Below, in pieces: positions 37,615 through 48,756 of a stretch of 64,000 nucleotides of DNA. The stretch spans positions 1-64,000 of the forward strand of contig NZ_JAIELN010000010.1 of NCBI RefSeq assembly GCF_019753045.1, given 5' to 3'. The translations under genes were made by a program, and so were the position numbers. Numbering within the stretch: position 1 is the first letter of the stretch; the number at the start of each line of letters is the position of its first letter. This stretch comes from Hyphomicrobium sp. GTDB taxonomy: Bacteria > Pseudomonadota > Alphaproteobacteria > Rhizobiales > Hyphomicrobiaceae. The notes beneath the pieces were generated by a model. The model had not been told where the DNA came from and searched no databases. It worked only from the letters and a program-made list of their open reading frames with translations.

Positions 37615-38613
37615 ATGACTGACGCGCGTTACGACGTGATCGGGATCGGTAACGCGATCGTCGATATCATTGGGCGCTGTAACGACGCCTTTCTCTCGGA
37701 GATCGGCGTTACAAAAGGCAGCATGCGCCTCGTCGACGCGAACGAGATCAAAAAGATCTATTCATCGATGGGGCCGGCCGTAGAGATCTCCGGCGGGTCG
37801 GCCGCCAACACGATCGCGGGTGTTGCCTCGTTCGGCGGACGCGCGGCATTCGTCGGTACTATTGCTGACGACGATTTCGGCAAAGTCTTCGCACACGACA
37901 TTCGCTCGGTCGGCGTGGCGTTTACCTCGCCCGCGGTTTCCAATGGCGCGCCGACATCGCGTTCTCTCATTCTCGTTACGCCCGATGGCGAACGCACGAT
38001 GAATACGTTCCTCGGCATTTCGACGAGCCTTGGAGAAACGCAGCTCGATTTGGAAATGATCCGCGCGGCGTCAATTCTTTATCTCGAAGGATATCTCTTC
38101 GACGAACCGCAAGCGAAACAGGCATTCCGAAAAGCGCATGAAGCAGCGAAAAGAGCGGGCCGAAAAACGGCGCTGACACTTTCCGATGGTTTTTGCGTCG
38201 ATCGCCATCGCGGGGAATTTCTCGATCTCATTCGTTCCGGCGTCGATATTCTTTTCGCCAATGAAAATGAGATCAAATCTCTTTATCAAACGGACTCGTT
38301 CGAGGTTGCGGCAGAAAACGCGAGAAATGACACGAAACTCGCCGTTCTCACGCGCAGCGGCAAAGGCTCGGAGATTCACAGCGAAGGCCAATCGATACGG
38401 ATATCGCCATTCCCGGTTGATAAAGTCGTCGATACGACTGGCGCGGGCGATTTATATGCGGCCGGATTCCTATTCGGATATGCGAAGGGATTAAATCTCG
38501 AAATTTGCGGCCGCCTCGCCAGTCTCGCCGCTTCGGAAATAATCAGCCACATCGGCGCACGGCCATCCATTTCGCTGGCCGAATTCGCGAAGCAACACGG
38601 CATTATTTCGTAA
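37615..38613 (+). CDS. PfkB family sugar / adenosine kinase
   Basis: This 332-residue ribokinase-fold kinase phosphorylates a sugar or nucleoside with ATP. Seen are the N-terminal DVIGIGNAIVDIIGRC, the first PfkB signature region GGSAANTIAGVASFGG, and the second signature with the catalytic Asp in DTTGAGDLYAAGFLFG. The alphaproteobacterial proteins of this type are usually annotated adenosine kinase; by eye I cannot separate adenosine from other substrates. AAGGGGG lies upstream of the ATG. Confidence 0.88.
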   Translation: MTDARYDVIGIGNAIVDIIGRCNDAFLSEIGVTKGSMRLVDANEIKKIYSSMGPAVEISGGSAANTIAGVASFGGRAAFVGTIADDDFGKVFAHDIRSVGVAFTSPAVSNGAPTSRSLILVTPDGERTMNTFLGISTSLGETQLDLEMIRAASILYLEGYLFDEPQAKQAFRKAHEAAKRAGRKTALTLSDGFCVDRHRGEFLDLIRSGVDILFANENEIKSLYQTDSFEVAAENARNDTKLAVLTRSGKGSEIHSEGQSIRISPFPVDKVVDTTGAGDLYAAGFLFGYAKGLNLEICGRLASLAASEIISHIGARPSISLAEFAKQHGIIS

Positions 38614-38806
38614 CTCGGGGACGGGCGGCCGCCTTATCGTCGAATGGTTTTGAAATGCCTATTTCCTGTGAACGGCGTTCATATGGAGAATGTTTAGGGG
38701 GTGAAACGTGTCCAATTCGGACTCAAATTTATTCTCCCTGGAATTGGGGAATGTATTCGCGCAGTCTCGGAATTAACGAATCGCTTCGTTTCGAGGTTCG
38801 CTCAAA

Positions 38807-39100
38807 ATGCTTCACACTCCCATTCGCCGTGGACGTCCGATAGGTACCGGTATCGATGATAGCGACCGTATTGCACGGCTGGACGAGTTGCTGAGGATAC
38901 ACCCCGAATTGAGACCGACGACCGCAATACGGTTGATGGGATATTCAAACCCATCGGCGATCCGCCGCCTTCGCGACAAATACAAAGTCTTTGCCTTGAA
39001 GACCCGTATCGAGTTTTCAAAAGACCTTCGGGAAGCCGCGCCGGTCTCTTCCGGACACGCCTCCGAGCAGGCGGCTCAGGCGATGCAGCCAAGTCGCTGA
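38807..39100 (+). CDS. Small AT-hook-like / helix-turn-helix protein
   Basis: This 97-residue basic protein begins MLHTPIRRGRPIGTG, containing the AT-hook core RGRP, which binds the minor groove of AT-rich DNA. It continues with a helical segment, LDELLRIHPELRPTTAIRLM, then SNPSAIRRLRDKYK, which reads like a compact helix-turn-helix. The C-terminal 30 residues are low complexity. A DNA-binding role is inferred from these features. It lies alone between the PfkB kinase and a strong terminator shared with convergent coaA. The exact family is not one I can name with certainty. Confidence 0.7.
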   Translation: MLHTPIRRGRPIGTGIDDSDRIARLDELLRIHPELRPTTAIRLMGYSNPSAIRRLRDKYKVFALKTRIEFSKDLREAAPVSSGHASEQAAQAMQPSR

Positions 39101-39163
39101 GCCTTTGCCGCAACCGACCTAATCGACAATTCGATTTCTGAACTCATCCTGTGAATCACTCAC

Positions 39164-39193
39164 GGGCCGCTTCCCCAAGCGGCCCCTTTTTTT
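39164..39193. terminator. Strong intrinsic terminator between the AT-hook gene and coaA
   Basis: GGGCCGCTT (39164-39172) pairs perfectly with AAGCGGCCC (39177-39185) around CCCC, followed by a run of seven T on the plus strand. The T-tract serves the plus-strand AT-hook gene; coaA ends convergently at 39200. Confidence 0.92.
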
Positions 39194-39199
39194 CGCCGT

Positions 39200-40219
39200 T
39201 TAAAGCTTGCGAAGCGACGCCGCTTCTACGCGATGGCTCTCGCCTTTTTGCAAAATGAGCTGGGCGCGGCGGCGCGTCGGAAGAATGTTTTCTTCTAAGT
39301 TCTTCAGGTTGATTTCGCGCCATAGCTTCAGCGCGATGCGGCGCACCTCATCAGGCGCGAGGGCCGCGTATTTATGGAAGTAGGCGCCGGGGTCGCGAAA
39401 CGCGGTGCTTCTGAGCCGCATGAAGCGCGTCAGATACCATTTCTCGATCACTGCCGGATGAGCGTCGATATAGATCGAGAAATCGATGAAATCGGAGACG
39501 AATGGAATTGTGCTGCCGTCTTTCGGCATTTCGCCCGGCTGGAGGATATTCAGCCCTTCGATAATGAGGATATCGGGCTGATGAACCTCCACTTCTGCGC
39601 CGGGAAGAATATCGTATTGGAAGTGCGAATAGACTGGCGCCGCGACGCTCGATACTCCGGATTTCACGTCACCTAGAAAGCGCAAAAGGCGCTCGGTATC
39701 GAAGCTCTCAGGAAAGCCCTTGCGATCCATCAGGCCACGGCGCTGAAGCTCAACGTTCGGATATAGAAAGCCGTCGGTCGTCATCAGGTCGACGCGCGGA
39801 TGGTCGGGCCAACGCGCAAGCAAGGCTCGCAACACACGTGCGGTGGTGCTCTTGCCGACCGCGACTGAGCCGGCAACACCGATGATGAAAGGGACTTTCG
39901 TATCTTTGCGCCCGAGGAATTCCGAGCTGACGGAATGTAGTTTTTGCGCGGCCGCGACGTAGAGATTGAGAAGACGCGACAGGGGCAAATAGATCTGCTC
40001 GACCTCGTCGACCGAAAGCTCCTCGATGATGCCCGAGAGCTGCTCGAGCTCATTCGGCTTCAGCGTCATCGGCGTATCGGCACGAAGTCTCGCCCACTCC
40101 TCACGCGTAAAGACGCGGTAAGGGGAAAAGGGGACACCCTCCGGACGGCGCGCCTCGCCGGGCGCCTCCGCCAGTGGTTGCGCTTTCGCCTTCTTGCGGG
40201 CCGCGGCGCGCGTTTTCAC
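39200..40219 (-). CDS. coaA: Type I pantothenate kinase
   Basis: CoaA phosphorylates pantothenate, the first step of coenzyme A synthesis, and is normally feedback-inhibited by CoA. The 339-residue protein has the family start [16 protein letters not shown]-loop [35 protein letters not shown], and the C-terminal YFHKYAAL with [10 protein letters not shown]-type residues ([14 protein letters not shown]). It starts at GTG overlapping the hisE stop (GTGA). hisE-coaA adjacency is common in Rhizobiales. Confidence 0.95.
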   Translation of the reverse strand: MKTRAAARKKAKAQPLAEAPGEARRPEGVPFSPYRVFTREEWARLRADTPMTLKPNELEQLSGIIEELSVDEVEQIYLPLSRLLNLYVAAAQKLHSVSSEFLGRKDTKVPFIIGVAGSVAVGKSTTARVLRALLARWPDHPRVDLMTTDGFLYPNVELQRRGLMDRKGFPESFDTERLLRFLGDVKSGVSSVAAPVYSHFQYDILPGAEVEVHQPDILIIEGLNILQPGEMPKDGSTIPFVSDFIDFSIYIDAHPAVIEKWYLTRFMRLRSTAFRDPGAYFHKYAALAPDEVRRIALKLWREINLKNLEENILPTRRRAQLILQKGESHRVEAASLRKL

Positions 40220-40548
40220 GATGCGCCTCGGGTCCGGGAGGCTTTCTCTTCAAGTCCCGAAGTGCCCATGCGCCCCTCCAGAACCTTCAGGACCTCCTGA
40301 AGAGTGACGTTGCGGGATTCAAGCAGGACGAGGAGGTGATAAAGCACGTCTGCGGCTTCGGCCTTGAGGGCCGCCGTATCAGTTCCCAAGGCGGCAATGA
40401 CGGCTTCCACCGCCTCTTCGCCGAACTTCTTGGCGCAGCGCTCGGTGCCAGCAGTCAATAGCTGAGATGTATAGGACTTTCCACTCGTGTCGGACCGCCG
40501 CGAGTGGACGAGCGCGGCAAGGCGATCCAACGTATTTACATCACTCAT
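40216..40548 (-). CDS. hisE: Phosphoribosyl-ATP pyrophosphatase
   Basis: HisE removes pyrophosphate from phosphoribosyl-ATP in histidine synthesis. The 110-residue MazG-like protein shows [37 protein letters not shown] and [14 protein letters not shown], where the EE and D residues hold magnesium. ATG at 40548 is chosen; the frame is open upstream without homology. In relatives hisE usually ends the his operon before coaA, but here parB lies upstream, so hisE is detached from the other his genes in this window. Confidence 0.93.
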   Translation of the reverse strand: MSDVNTLDRLAALVHSRRSDTSGKSYTSQLLTAGTERCAKKFGEEAVEAVIAALGTDTAALKAEAADVLYHLLVLLESRNVTLQEVLKVLEGRMGTSGLEEKASRTRGAS

Positions 40549-40658
40549 GTTTGTGTCTCGTGCGATTGGGCTCGAGCGCACGAGCCCCTTGGCGCGCACA
40601 GCATCAAGCCGCCGCGAGAGCGTCAAGCGGCGGCTCTAAAATTGCGACAGAAAGCTTA

Positions 40659-40688
40659 AAAACTCAACCTCCGCCAAGGCGTTGGCGG
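40659..40688 (-). terminator. Possible intrinsic terminator at the parB 3' end
   Basis: On the minus strand CCGCCAA (40688-40682) pairs with TTGGCGG (40677-40671) around a four-base loop, and GTTTTT follows after the parB stop. The hairpin overlaps the final parB codons. The gap of about eight bases between stem and T-tract makes this only a moderate candidate. Confidence 0.5.
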
Positions 40689-41536
40689 ATGTAGTCGAGC
40701 TGGTCGAAGTTGCCGTACCTGATCGTGAGGGTGCCGGTTTCGCCGGATCCGCGGCGGACTTCGACCTTCAGGCCGAGGAGATCGGTCAGTTCCTTCTCGA
40801 AGGCCTTCGTATCGGCATCCTTGTCGCGCGCGCGACGGTTACCGGTCGGGCCTTGTTCTCCGAAGGTTTGGACAAGCGCCTCGACGTCCCGGACGTTCAA
40901 GCTATCGTCGATGATCTTCTTGGCCAGCGTCTCGGCATCGGTGCGGCCGATCAAGGCGCGGGCGTGACCTGCCGTGAGCTGTCCCTGCTGGACGAGCGAT
41001 TGCACGCCCGTCGGCAGCTTCAGCAGCCGGAGCGTGTTCGCGACGTGGCTGCGGCTCTTGCCGATGATTTCGGAGAGCTGCTCCTGGCTGTAATCGAAGC
41101 GCTCGACCAGTTCGCGATAACCAGACGCCTCTTCGATCGCGTTGAGGTCCTGGCGCTGGACGTTCTCGATGATCGCCAGCTCAAGGACTTCGCGGTCGGT
41201 GAGCTCGCGGATGATCACCGGGATGTTGTGCATCCCGGCCTTTTGCGCCGCGCGCCACCGTCGTTCGCCGGCGACGATCTCGTAACCGCCCGACATGCCG
41301 TTCGGACGAACGACGATCGGCTGGACGAGGCCTTTGGTACGGATCGATTCCGAGAGTTCCGCGAGTTCATCTTCGCGGAAGTCCTTGCGGGGATTGAGCG
41401 GGCTCGATTTGACCTCAGCGATCGAGACCATGCGCTGCTCGCCTTCCGGCGGAAGGCGGTGTCCGAGGGGTGCCGGGTCTCCGATCAGAGAGGCAAGGCC
41501 ACGTCCCAGGCGGCTCTTCGGCACTACGGAATTCAT
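40664..41536 (-). CDS. parB: Chromosome partitioning protein ParB
   Basis: ParB binds parS near the origin, spreads or slides as a CTP-gated clamp, and with ParA moves sister origins apart. The 290-residue protein has a short N-terminal ParA-contacting region (RLGRGLASLIGD), the CTP-binding ParB/Srx domain with GERRWRAAQKAG, the helix-turn-helix parS-reading region (YSQEQLSEIIGKSRSHVANT), TAGHARALIGR, and a C-terminal dimer domain. Its likely targets are the GTTTCACGTGAA-type sites at 43.8-49.8 kb. It follows parA by 66 bp. Confidence 0.96.
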   Translation of the reverse strand: MNSVVPKSRLGRGLASLIGDPAPLGHRLPPEGEQRMVSIAEVKSSPLNPRKDFREDELAELSESIRTKGLVQPIVVRPNGMSGGYEIVAGERRWRAAQKAGMHNIPVIIRELTDREVLELAIIENVQRQDLNAIEEASGYRELVERFDYSQEQLSEIIGKSRSHVANTLRLLKLPTGVQSLVQQGQLTAGHARALIGRTDAETLAKKIIDDSLNVRDVEALVQTFGEQGPTGNRRARDKDADTKAFEKELTDLLGLKVEVRRGSGETGTLTIRYGNFDQLDYIRQRLGGG

Positions 41537-41602
41537 CTGCTTCTTCGTCCCCTGCTTGTCAGTTTATAGCTGCAAAACCCCAGTGAATTCGCCCGTTCGC
41601 GC

Positions 41603-42448
41603 TCAGGCTGCCTTGTAGCGCCGTTCGCGTTCCATGATTTCGGTCGCCAGCCGGATGTAGGCCTGGCTGCCGGCGCAATCGTAATCGTAGAGGAGGATCG
41701 GTTTGCCGTGCGACGGCGCCTCGGCGATGCGCGTGTTGCGCGGAATGACGGTGTCGTAGACCTTGTTGCCGAAGAAGGCGCGGACGTTGTCGGCGACTTC
41801 GCGTGACAGCGACGTGCGCCCATCATGCATCGTCAGCACGACGCCTTGGATCTCGAGGCGCGGGTTGAGCGTCGCGCGGATTTGCTCGATGGAATCCTTC
41901 AACTGCGAAATACCTTCGAGCGCGAAGAACTCGCACTGCACGGGAACCAGCACGGCATGCGCCCCGGACATCGCATTGAGCGTCAGCAGGTTCAACGACG
42001 GCGGACAGTCGATCAGGACATAGGTGAAATGGGTGTCGGCATCGCGCGCGCGCTGATGCCCGATCATGGCCGTGATCGCGTCGCGGAGCTTGAATGCTTT
42101 GTTTTGATCGGTTGCGAGCGCTGCGTCGATGCCGACGAGATCGCTGTTCGCCGGCACGACGAAGAGGTTCGGGACCGCGGTTTTCAGGACCGTGTCGAGG
42201 ATCGCGGCATTGCCGGTCAATACGTCGAACGTCGTCTTGAAGCGCTGCTCGATATCGATGCCGAGGCCGGTCGATGCGTTGCCCTGGGAGTCGAGATCGA
42301 GAATGAGAACCCGCTCGCCCACGGCCGCCAAGGCGGTGCCGAGATTGATTGCGGTCGTCGTTTTGCCGACGCCGCCCTTCTGATTGGAGACAGCCACGAC
42401 ACGCGGTCCCGCGTTCGCACCGCCCGTGCCTGATACGTAGCCGGCCAC
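41603..42448 (-). CDS. parA: Chromosome partitioning ATPase ParA
   Basis: ParA is the Walker-type ATPase that drives ParB-parS complexes across the nucleoid. The 281-residue protein has the deviant Walker A KGGVGKTT (24-31) in AVSNQKGGVGKTT, switch regions LDLDSQGNAS and YVLIDCPPSLNLL, and VLTMHDGRTSLSREVADNVR. It is the short chromosomal type without an N-terminal DNA-binding domain. It begins at GTG, 4 bp after the rsmG stop. Confidence 0.96.
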   Translation of the reverse strand: MAGYVSGTGGANAGPRVVAVSNQKGGVGKTTTAINLGTALAAVGERVLILDLDSQGNASTGLGIDIEQRFKTTFDVLTGNAAILDTVLKTAVPNLFVVPANSDLVGIDAALATDQNKAFKLRDAITAMIGHQRARDADTHFTYVLIDCPPSLNLLTLNAMSGAHAVLVPVQCEFFALEGISQLKDSIEQIRATLNPRLEIQGVVLTMHDGRTSLSREVADNVRAFFGNKVYDTVIPRNTRIAEAPSHGKPILLYDYDCAGSQAYIRLATEIMERERRYKAA

Positions 42449-42452
42449 GGGT

Positions 42453-43109
42453 TTATCCCTCCATCCTTGGCTTCAACGCTTTGAGCAACACAACGCGGCC
42501 AGCCTCTTCCGTAACGCTTGGAATCAGCTCAAAGGCAAATTGCCAGTCTCGAGCTGCGTTCTCGAGTTCGGCCGAGACGTCACGGCCCTTCAAGAACATG
42601 CCAAGCGTAGAAGACGCAAAATAAGGTGCCGCGATCTCGACCAGTCGCGAGAGTGGTGCAAGAGCGCGCGCGGTAACGCAGTCGGCCTTGCCTACCTTAG
42701 CCTGAGTCTCGGGATTTTCGATCCTCATGCCCAGAATGTCCACAGCAACGCGGGTTTCGCGGGCGACTTCGCGCATGAATGCGGCCTTTCGGCTGTCGCT
42801 CTCGACCAATATGTGGCGCGTGCCGCCGGTTTCGGAAGCCATGATCGCCAGGACGAGACCGGGGAAACCGGCGCCGGAGCCGAGATCGAGCCAGGTTCGG
42901 GCATTTTCTGGGCGGTAGCGCCAGAGCTGGGCGCTGTCAGCCAAATGGCGGTGCCAGATCTCGTCGAGCGTGCTCGGTGCGACGAGGTTGATCGTTTTCT
43001 GCCAGCGTTTGAGAAGAGCTGCGTAAGTCTCTAGTTTTTCACGGACTTCGCGTGAAATTCCGAAACGCCGCTGGAATTCTTCCGGGGTATCGATCCGCAC
43101 CAGGCTCAT
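42453..43109 (-). CDS. rsmG: 16S rRNA (guanine527-N7)-methyltransferase
   Basis: RsmG (GidB) methylates G527 of 16S rRNA. The 218-residue protein has the SAM-binding motif WLDLGSGAGFPGLVLAI, RHILVESDSRKAAFMREV, and VTARALAPLSRLVEIAAPY, as expected. Its ATG shares one base with the mnmG stop (TGATG), so translation is coupled. mnmG-rsmG-parA-parB is the classical origin-proximal order. Confidence 0.95.
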   Translation of the reverse strand: MSLVRIDTPEEFQRRFGISREVREKLETYAALLKRWQKTINLVAPSTLDEIWHRHLADSAQLWRYRPENARTWLDLGSGAGFPGLVLAIMASETGGTRHILVESDSRKAAFMREVARETRVAVDILGMRIENPETQAKVGKADCVTARALAPLSRLVEIAAPYFASSTLGMFLKGRDVSAELENAARDWQFAFELIPSVTEEAGRVVLLKALKPRMEG

Positions 43110-45100
43110 CAGGCGCTCTTGAACTCGCCCTGGGGGACGGTCCTGCCTTCGCCCTTGTTATCCCTCGTCCCGTCCTTGGCTGCCTTGAGCCGGGCGAGCA
43201 GGGTGAGAAGCGCGGCGGGCGTCATACCCTCGAGCCGTCCGGCCTGGGAAATCGTTGCCGGGCGGTGGCGAGCCAGCTTCTGCCGGATCTCGGCGGACAG
43301 GCCCGGAATAGCGGCGTAATCGAAGTCGGCCGGGATGCGGACGGCTTCGTCCCGCTTCAGCTGGGCCACATCTTCGTCCTGGCGCCGCAGATAGGCGGCA
43401 TACCGGCCATCGACCTCGAGCTGGGCCGCCACGGCCGAATCGATCTTGCCGATCTCAGGCCAGACGGCCTTCAGGCGGTCGAGGGAGATTTCCGGAAAAG
43501 CCAACAACTCGAAGGCCGTACGACGGCGGCCGTCGCGGTTGACCGCGAAGCCATGGCGAGCGGCTTCGGTCGGGGTCATGGCGAGCTGGTTCAAGAGGTT
43601 CAGGCCGTCGGCGAGGGCCTTGGCCTTGGCTTCGAACTTGCGGCGACGCTCAGGGCCGATGCAGCCGAGTGCTATACCTTCCGGCGTCAGGCGCTGGTCG
43701 GCGTTGTCGGCGCGCAGTTTCAACCGGAATTCGGCCCGTGACGTGAACATGCGATAGGGCTCGGAAACGCCGCGGGTAATGAGGTCATCGACCATCACAC
43801 CAAGGTAGCCGGCGGTGCGCGAAACGGCGTACGTTTCACGTGAATCCTCCATATCCGCTTGATTTGTTTCACGTGAATCCGTTTCACGTGAATCACTGGA
43901 GGTTGAATCGCGCGTGGTTTGGCTTGCCGTCAGGGCGGCGTTGATGCCGGCGAGCAGACCTTGGGCGGCGGCTTCCTCGTATCCGGTCGTTCCATTGATC
44001 TGACCGGCGAGGAAGAGGCCCGGCAGGCGCTTGACCTCTAATCCCGGAGTCAGCTCGCGCGGATCGACGTAGTCGTATTCGATGGCATAGCCAGGGCGCT
44101 TGATCACGACATTCGCGAGACCCGGCATCGTTTTAAGGAAGGCGTCCTGGACTTCCACGGGAAGCGATGTCGAGACGCCGTTCGGGTAGATCGTGTCGTC
44201 GTCGAGGCCTTCGGGCTCGAGGAAGATCTGGTGGGCCGCGCGGTCGGCGAATCGCACGACCTTGTCCTCGATTGACGGGCAATAGCGCGGGCCAACGCTT
44301 TCGATTTGGCCGGAATACATGGGAGAACGCGCGAGATTGGCGCGAATGATCTCGTGCGTTGCCGCGGTCGTGTACGTGATCCCGCAGGCGATCTGCGGGG
44401 TCTTGATGGCCTCTGTCAAAAACGAGAAGGGCACCGGGTCGTCGTCAGCCTTTTGCATTTCGAGGCTCGCCCAATCGATCGACTTGCCGTCGAGACGCGC
44501 TGGGGTGCCTGTCTTCAGGCGGCCGAGCTTCAGCCCAAGCCCGTAGAGCCGCTCGGAGAGCTTGAGGGCAGGGGCTTCGCCAGCCCGGCCGGCCGGGATC
44601 TTCTGCTCGCCCATATGAATGAGGCCGTTGAGGAAGGTGCCGGTCGTCAGAATGACCGCGCCTGCCTTGAGGTGCCGGCCATTCGCCGTGATCACGCCCT
44701 GGACCCGGCCTTCGTTAACGATGAGGTCTTCGACCCCGCCTTCTATGACGTCGAGGTTCGGGATAGCGGCGATTTCGGCCTGCACGGCCTGGCGGTAAAG
44801 CTTGCGGTCCGCTTGGGTCCGGGGGCCGTGGACTGCCGGGCCTTTCGAGCGGTTGAGCAGCCGGAACTGGATGCCCGCTACGTCCGCGACGCGGCCCATC
44901 AGGCCGTCGAGGGCGTCGATTTCGCGGACCAGATGGCCCTTTCCAAGGCCGCCGATGGCCGGATTGCACGACATTTCGCCGATCGTCGCGAAGGCGTGGG
45001 TGACGAGCGCCGTCCGCGCGCCCATCCGGGCCGCAGCTGCTGCCGCTTCGGTTCCGGCGTGGCCGCCGCCCACTACAATGACGTCGTACGTGCTGTTCAT
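43109..45100 (-). CDS. mnmG: tRNA uridine-34 5-carboxymethylaminomethyl modification enzyme MnmG, with parS-encoded insertion
   Basis: MnmG with MnmE builds the cmnm5 group at U34 of tRNAs, using FAD, NADH and methylene-THF. The protein (663 residues from the ATG at 45100) has [59 protein letters not shown] and [17 protein letters not shown]. Between NAALTASQ and [11 protein letters not shown] it carries about 41 residues where about 15 are usual. The extra segment contains three DSRET pentapeptides (403-407, 408-412, 419-423), each encoded by a parS-like site. The fold on either side is intact, so the insert is probably a surface loop that tolerates the sites. Confidence 0.93.
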   Translation of the reverse strand: MNSTYDVIVVGGGHAGTEAAAAAARMGARTALVTHAFATIGEMSCNPAIGGLGKGHLVREIDALDGLMGRVADVAGIQFRLLNRSKGPAVHGPRTQADRKLYRQAVQAEIAAIPNLDVIEGGVEDLIVNEGRVQGVITANGRHLKAGAVILTTGTFLNGLIHMGEQKIPAGRAGEAPALKLSERLYGLGLKLGRLKTGTPARLDGKSIDWASLEMQKADDDPVPFSFLTEAIKTPQIACGITYTTAATHEIIRANLARSPMYSGQIESVGPRYCPSIEDKVVRFADRAAHQIFLEPEGLDDDTIYPNGVSTSLPVEVQDAFLKTMPGLANVVIKRPGYAIEYDYVDPRELTPGLEVKRLPGLFLAGQINGTTGYEEAAAQGLLAGINAALTASQTTRDSTSSDSRETDSRETNQADMEDSRETYAVSRTAGYLGVMVDDLITRGVSEPYRMFTSRAEFRLKLRADNADQRLTPEGIALGCIGPERRRKFEAKAKALADGLNLLNQLAMTPTEAARHGFAVNRDGRRRTAFELLAFPEISLDRLKAVWPEIGKIDSAVAAQLEVDGRYAAYLRRQDEDVAQLKRDEAVRIPADFDYAAIPGLSAEIRQKLARHRPATISQAGRLEGMTPAALLTLLARLKAAKDGTRDNKGEGRTVPQGEFKSA
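43833..43846. other. parS: parS-like site 1 (inside mnmG)
   Basis: GTTTCACGTGAATC carries the palindrome TTCACGTGAA (43835-43844) and closely matches the alphaproteobacterial parS consensus TGTTTCACGTGAAACA. It encodes DSRET (residues 419-423) of MnmG on the minus strand. Confidence 0.8.
43866..43879. other. parS: parS-like site 2 (inside mnmG)
   Basis: Identical 14-mer to site 1, preceded by T, giving TGTTTCACGTGAATC. It lies 33 bp from site 1, a multiple of three, and encodes MnmG residues 408-412. Confidence 0.82.
43881..43894. other. parS: parS-like site 3 (inside mnmG)
   Basis: Same 14-mer, 15 bp from site 2, encoding MnmG residues 403-407. Sites 2 and 3 are adjacent with a single-base gap. 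Confidence 0.8.
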
Positions 45101-45214
45101 GGCGTGGATCATGACCTGGGACCTAGCGCATCCGGGGATCGCGCAAAAGGCGGTATGTCGCCGGAGGTTGCCCACAGGAGTCTGAAAAATGGGGGCTTGC
45201 GAATCCGAGAATCA

Positions 45215-45226
45215 TTTCACGTGAAA
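45215..45226. other. parS: parS-like site 4 (between mnmE and mnmG)
   Basis: The perfect 12-bp palindrome TTTCACGTGAAA, flanked as CATTTCACGTGAAACC, lies in the 136-bp gap between the mnmE stop and the mnmG start. It could also influence mnmG expression when ParB is bound. Confidence 0.82.
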
Positions 45227-45236
45227 CCTTTTGGAC

Positions 45237-46550
45237 TCACTTGCCGATGCAGAATCGACTGAAAATTTGGTCAAGGACGTCCTCGACGTCGACCCGGCCA
45301 GTGATCCGGCCCAGCGCATGGGCAGCGCGGCGCACGTCTTCCGCCCGGAGTTCAATGGCGTCGGCCGGGCCGCTAAGGAAGGCGCCGATATCCTTCAGGG
45401 CATTTTCCAGGGCTTCGCGGTGCCGGGCTCGCGTCAGCGCCGGTTCGGTTCCGGTGCCGACGGCCGCATGAGCGCGGCGGGCGATCTCGGCGATGAGCTG
45501 GTCGATGCCGGCGCCGGTTTTGGCCGAAATCGCTAAGCCACTGATTTCCGACTCAAATCCAAGATCTTGTTTGGAACGGATTTCAAGACTTGTTTCACGT
45601 GAAAAACTAAGTGGCGGAATCGATTCAGAATTTTCCGTTAACCACAGCACCAGGTCGGCGTCGCGAGCGGCGGCGAGGCTGCGCCGGATGCCCTCGCGTT
45701 CGATATCGCTCGCGGCTTCACGGATGCCGGCGGTGTCGGAAACGATGACCGGGAGGCCGGCGAGATCCAGCCTGACCTCGATGACGTCGCGGGTCGTCCC
45801 AGCTTCAGCGGAAACGATTGCAGCTTCGCGGCGGGCGAGGACGTTCAACAGACTCGACTTTCCCGCGTTCGGCGGTCCCAACAGGGCGACACGAAAGCCG
45901 TCGCGAAGAATCTCGCCGCGATGGCGGTCGTCGAGATGCGCGGCGACTTCTTTTTGAAGCGATGCTGCGCGTTTTCTTGCTTCGGCAAACGACGATGCCG
46001 AGACATCACCTTCATCGGAGAAGTCGATTGCCGCTTCAGTCAGCGCGGCAATCTCAATCAATCGCGTCCGCCAGCTTTCGTAGATCTTCGAGAGAGAGCC
46101 TGCGGTTTGCGCCAATGCCTGGCGGCGCTGGGCGTCGGTTTCTGCGTCGATCAGATCGGCAAGGCCTTCAATCTCCGCGAGATCGAGCTTGCCGTTTTCG
46201 AAGGCGCGACGGGCGAATTCGCCGGGCTCCGCCAAGCGGCATCCGGCTATTTTACCGAGCGCCGATAGGATCGCGGCGATGACTGCGCGACTTCCGTGGA
46301 TCTGGAACTCGGCGATGTCTTCGCCTGTTTCGGTCGAAGGCGCCTTGAACCAAATGACAACGGCTCTATCGAGCGCTTCTCCGGTCGTTGGATGTTTGAT
46401 GGTCCGGTAAGCAGCGAAGCGCGGCTTCGGCAATGGCCCAGTCATCATTTCGAGAGCCTGCTGCGCAGCAGGCCCCGATACGCGGATCACGGCGACGCCC
46501 GCGCGTCCCGGTGCGCTCGATAGCGCGAAGATAGTTGAAGCCTCATTCAT
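45237..46550 (-). CDS. mnmE: tRNA modification GTPase MnmE
   Basis: MnmE partners MnmG in U34 modification and hydrolyses GTP. The 437-residue protein has the N-terminal folate-binding domain ([20 protein letters not shown]), a G domain with [22 protein letters not shown] and SDTAGIRE, and the C-terminal catalytic cysteine in FCIGK. A parS-like site lies in the G-domain region, encoding SFSRETS, a segment that looks like a short local insertion between NSESIPPL and LEIRSKQD. It is upstream of mnmG on the same strand. Confidence 0.95.
   Translation of the reverse strand: MNEASTIFALSSAPGRAGVAVIRVSGPAAQQALEMMTGPLPKPRFAAYRTIKHPTTGEALDRAVVIWFKAPSTETGEDIAEFQIHGSRAVIAAILSALGKIAGCRLAEPGEFARRAFENGKLDLAEIEGLADLIDAETDAQRRQALAQTAGSLSKIYESWRTRLIEIAALTEAAIDFSDEGDVSASSFAEARKRAASLQKEVAAHLDDRHRGEILRDGFRVALLGPPNAGKSSLLNVLARREAAIVSAEAGTTRDVIEVRLDLAGLPVIVSDTAGIREAASDIEREGIRRSLAAARDADLVLWLTENSESIPPLSFSRETSLEIRSKQDLGFESEISGLAISAKTGAGIDQLIAEIARRAHAAVGTGTEPALTRARHREALENALKDIGAFLSGPADAIELRAEDVRRAAHALGRITGRVDVEDVLDQIFSRFCIGK
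45591..45606. other. parS: parS-like site 5 (inside mnmE)
   Basis: TGTTTCACGTGAAAAA matches the consensus TGTTTCACGTGAAACA at 14 of 16 positions, the best match in the window. On the minus strand it encodes the FSRET of MnmE, in the same codon register as the mnmG sites (TCA CGT GAA). Confidence 0.85.
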
Positions 46551-46622
46551 TTGGTTCGCGTACTCGTAGACGCCGTCGGGTGCAACCCGATCACGAAATT
46601 CCTCCTAACGCCACAGAGTGCA

Positions 46623-48665
<2,043 letters not shown>

Positions 48666-48756
48666 CTCTTTACCGCGTTGAAACGTCTCAGAGTTCAAAC
48701 GCTTGGCTGAAACAGCCTCGGAGCGATATAGAGGCTGTGTGGAAAGGCCACGTTGT

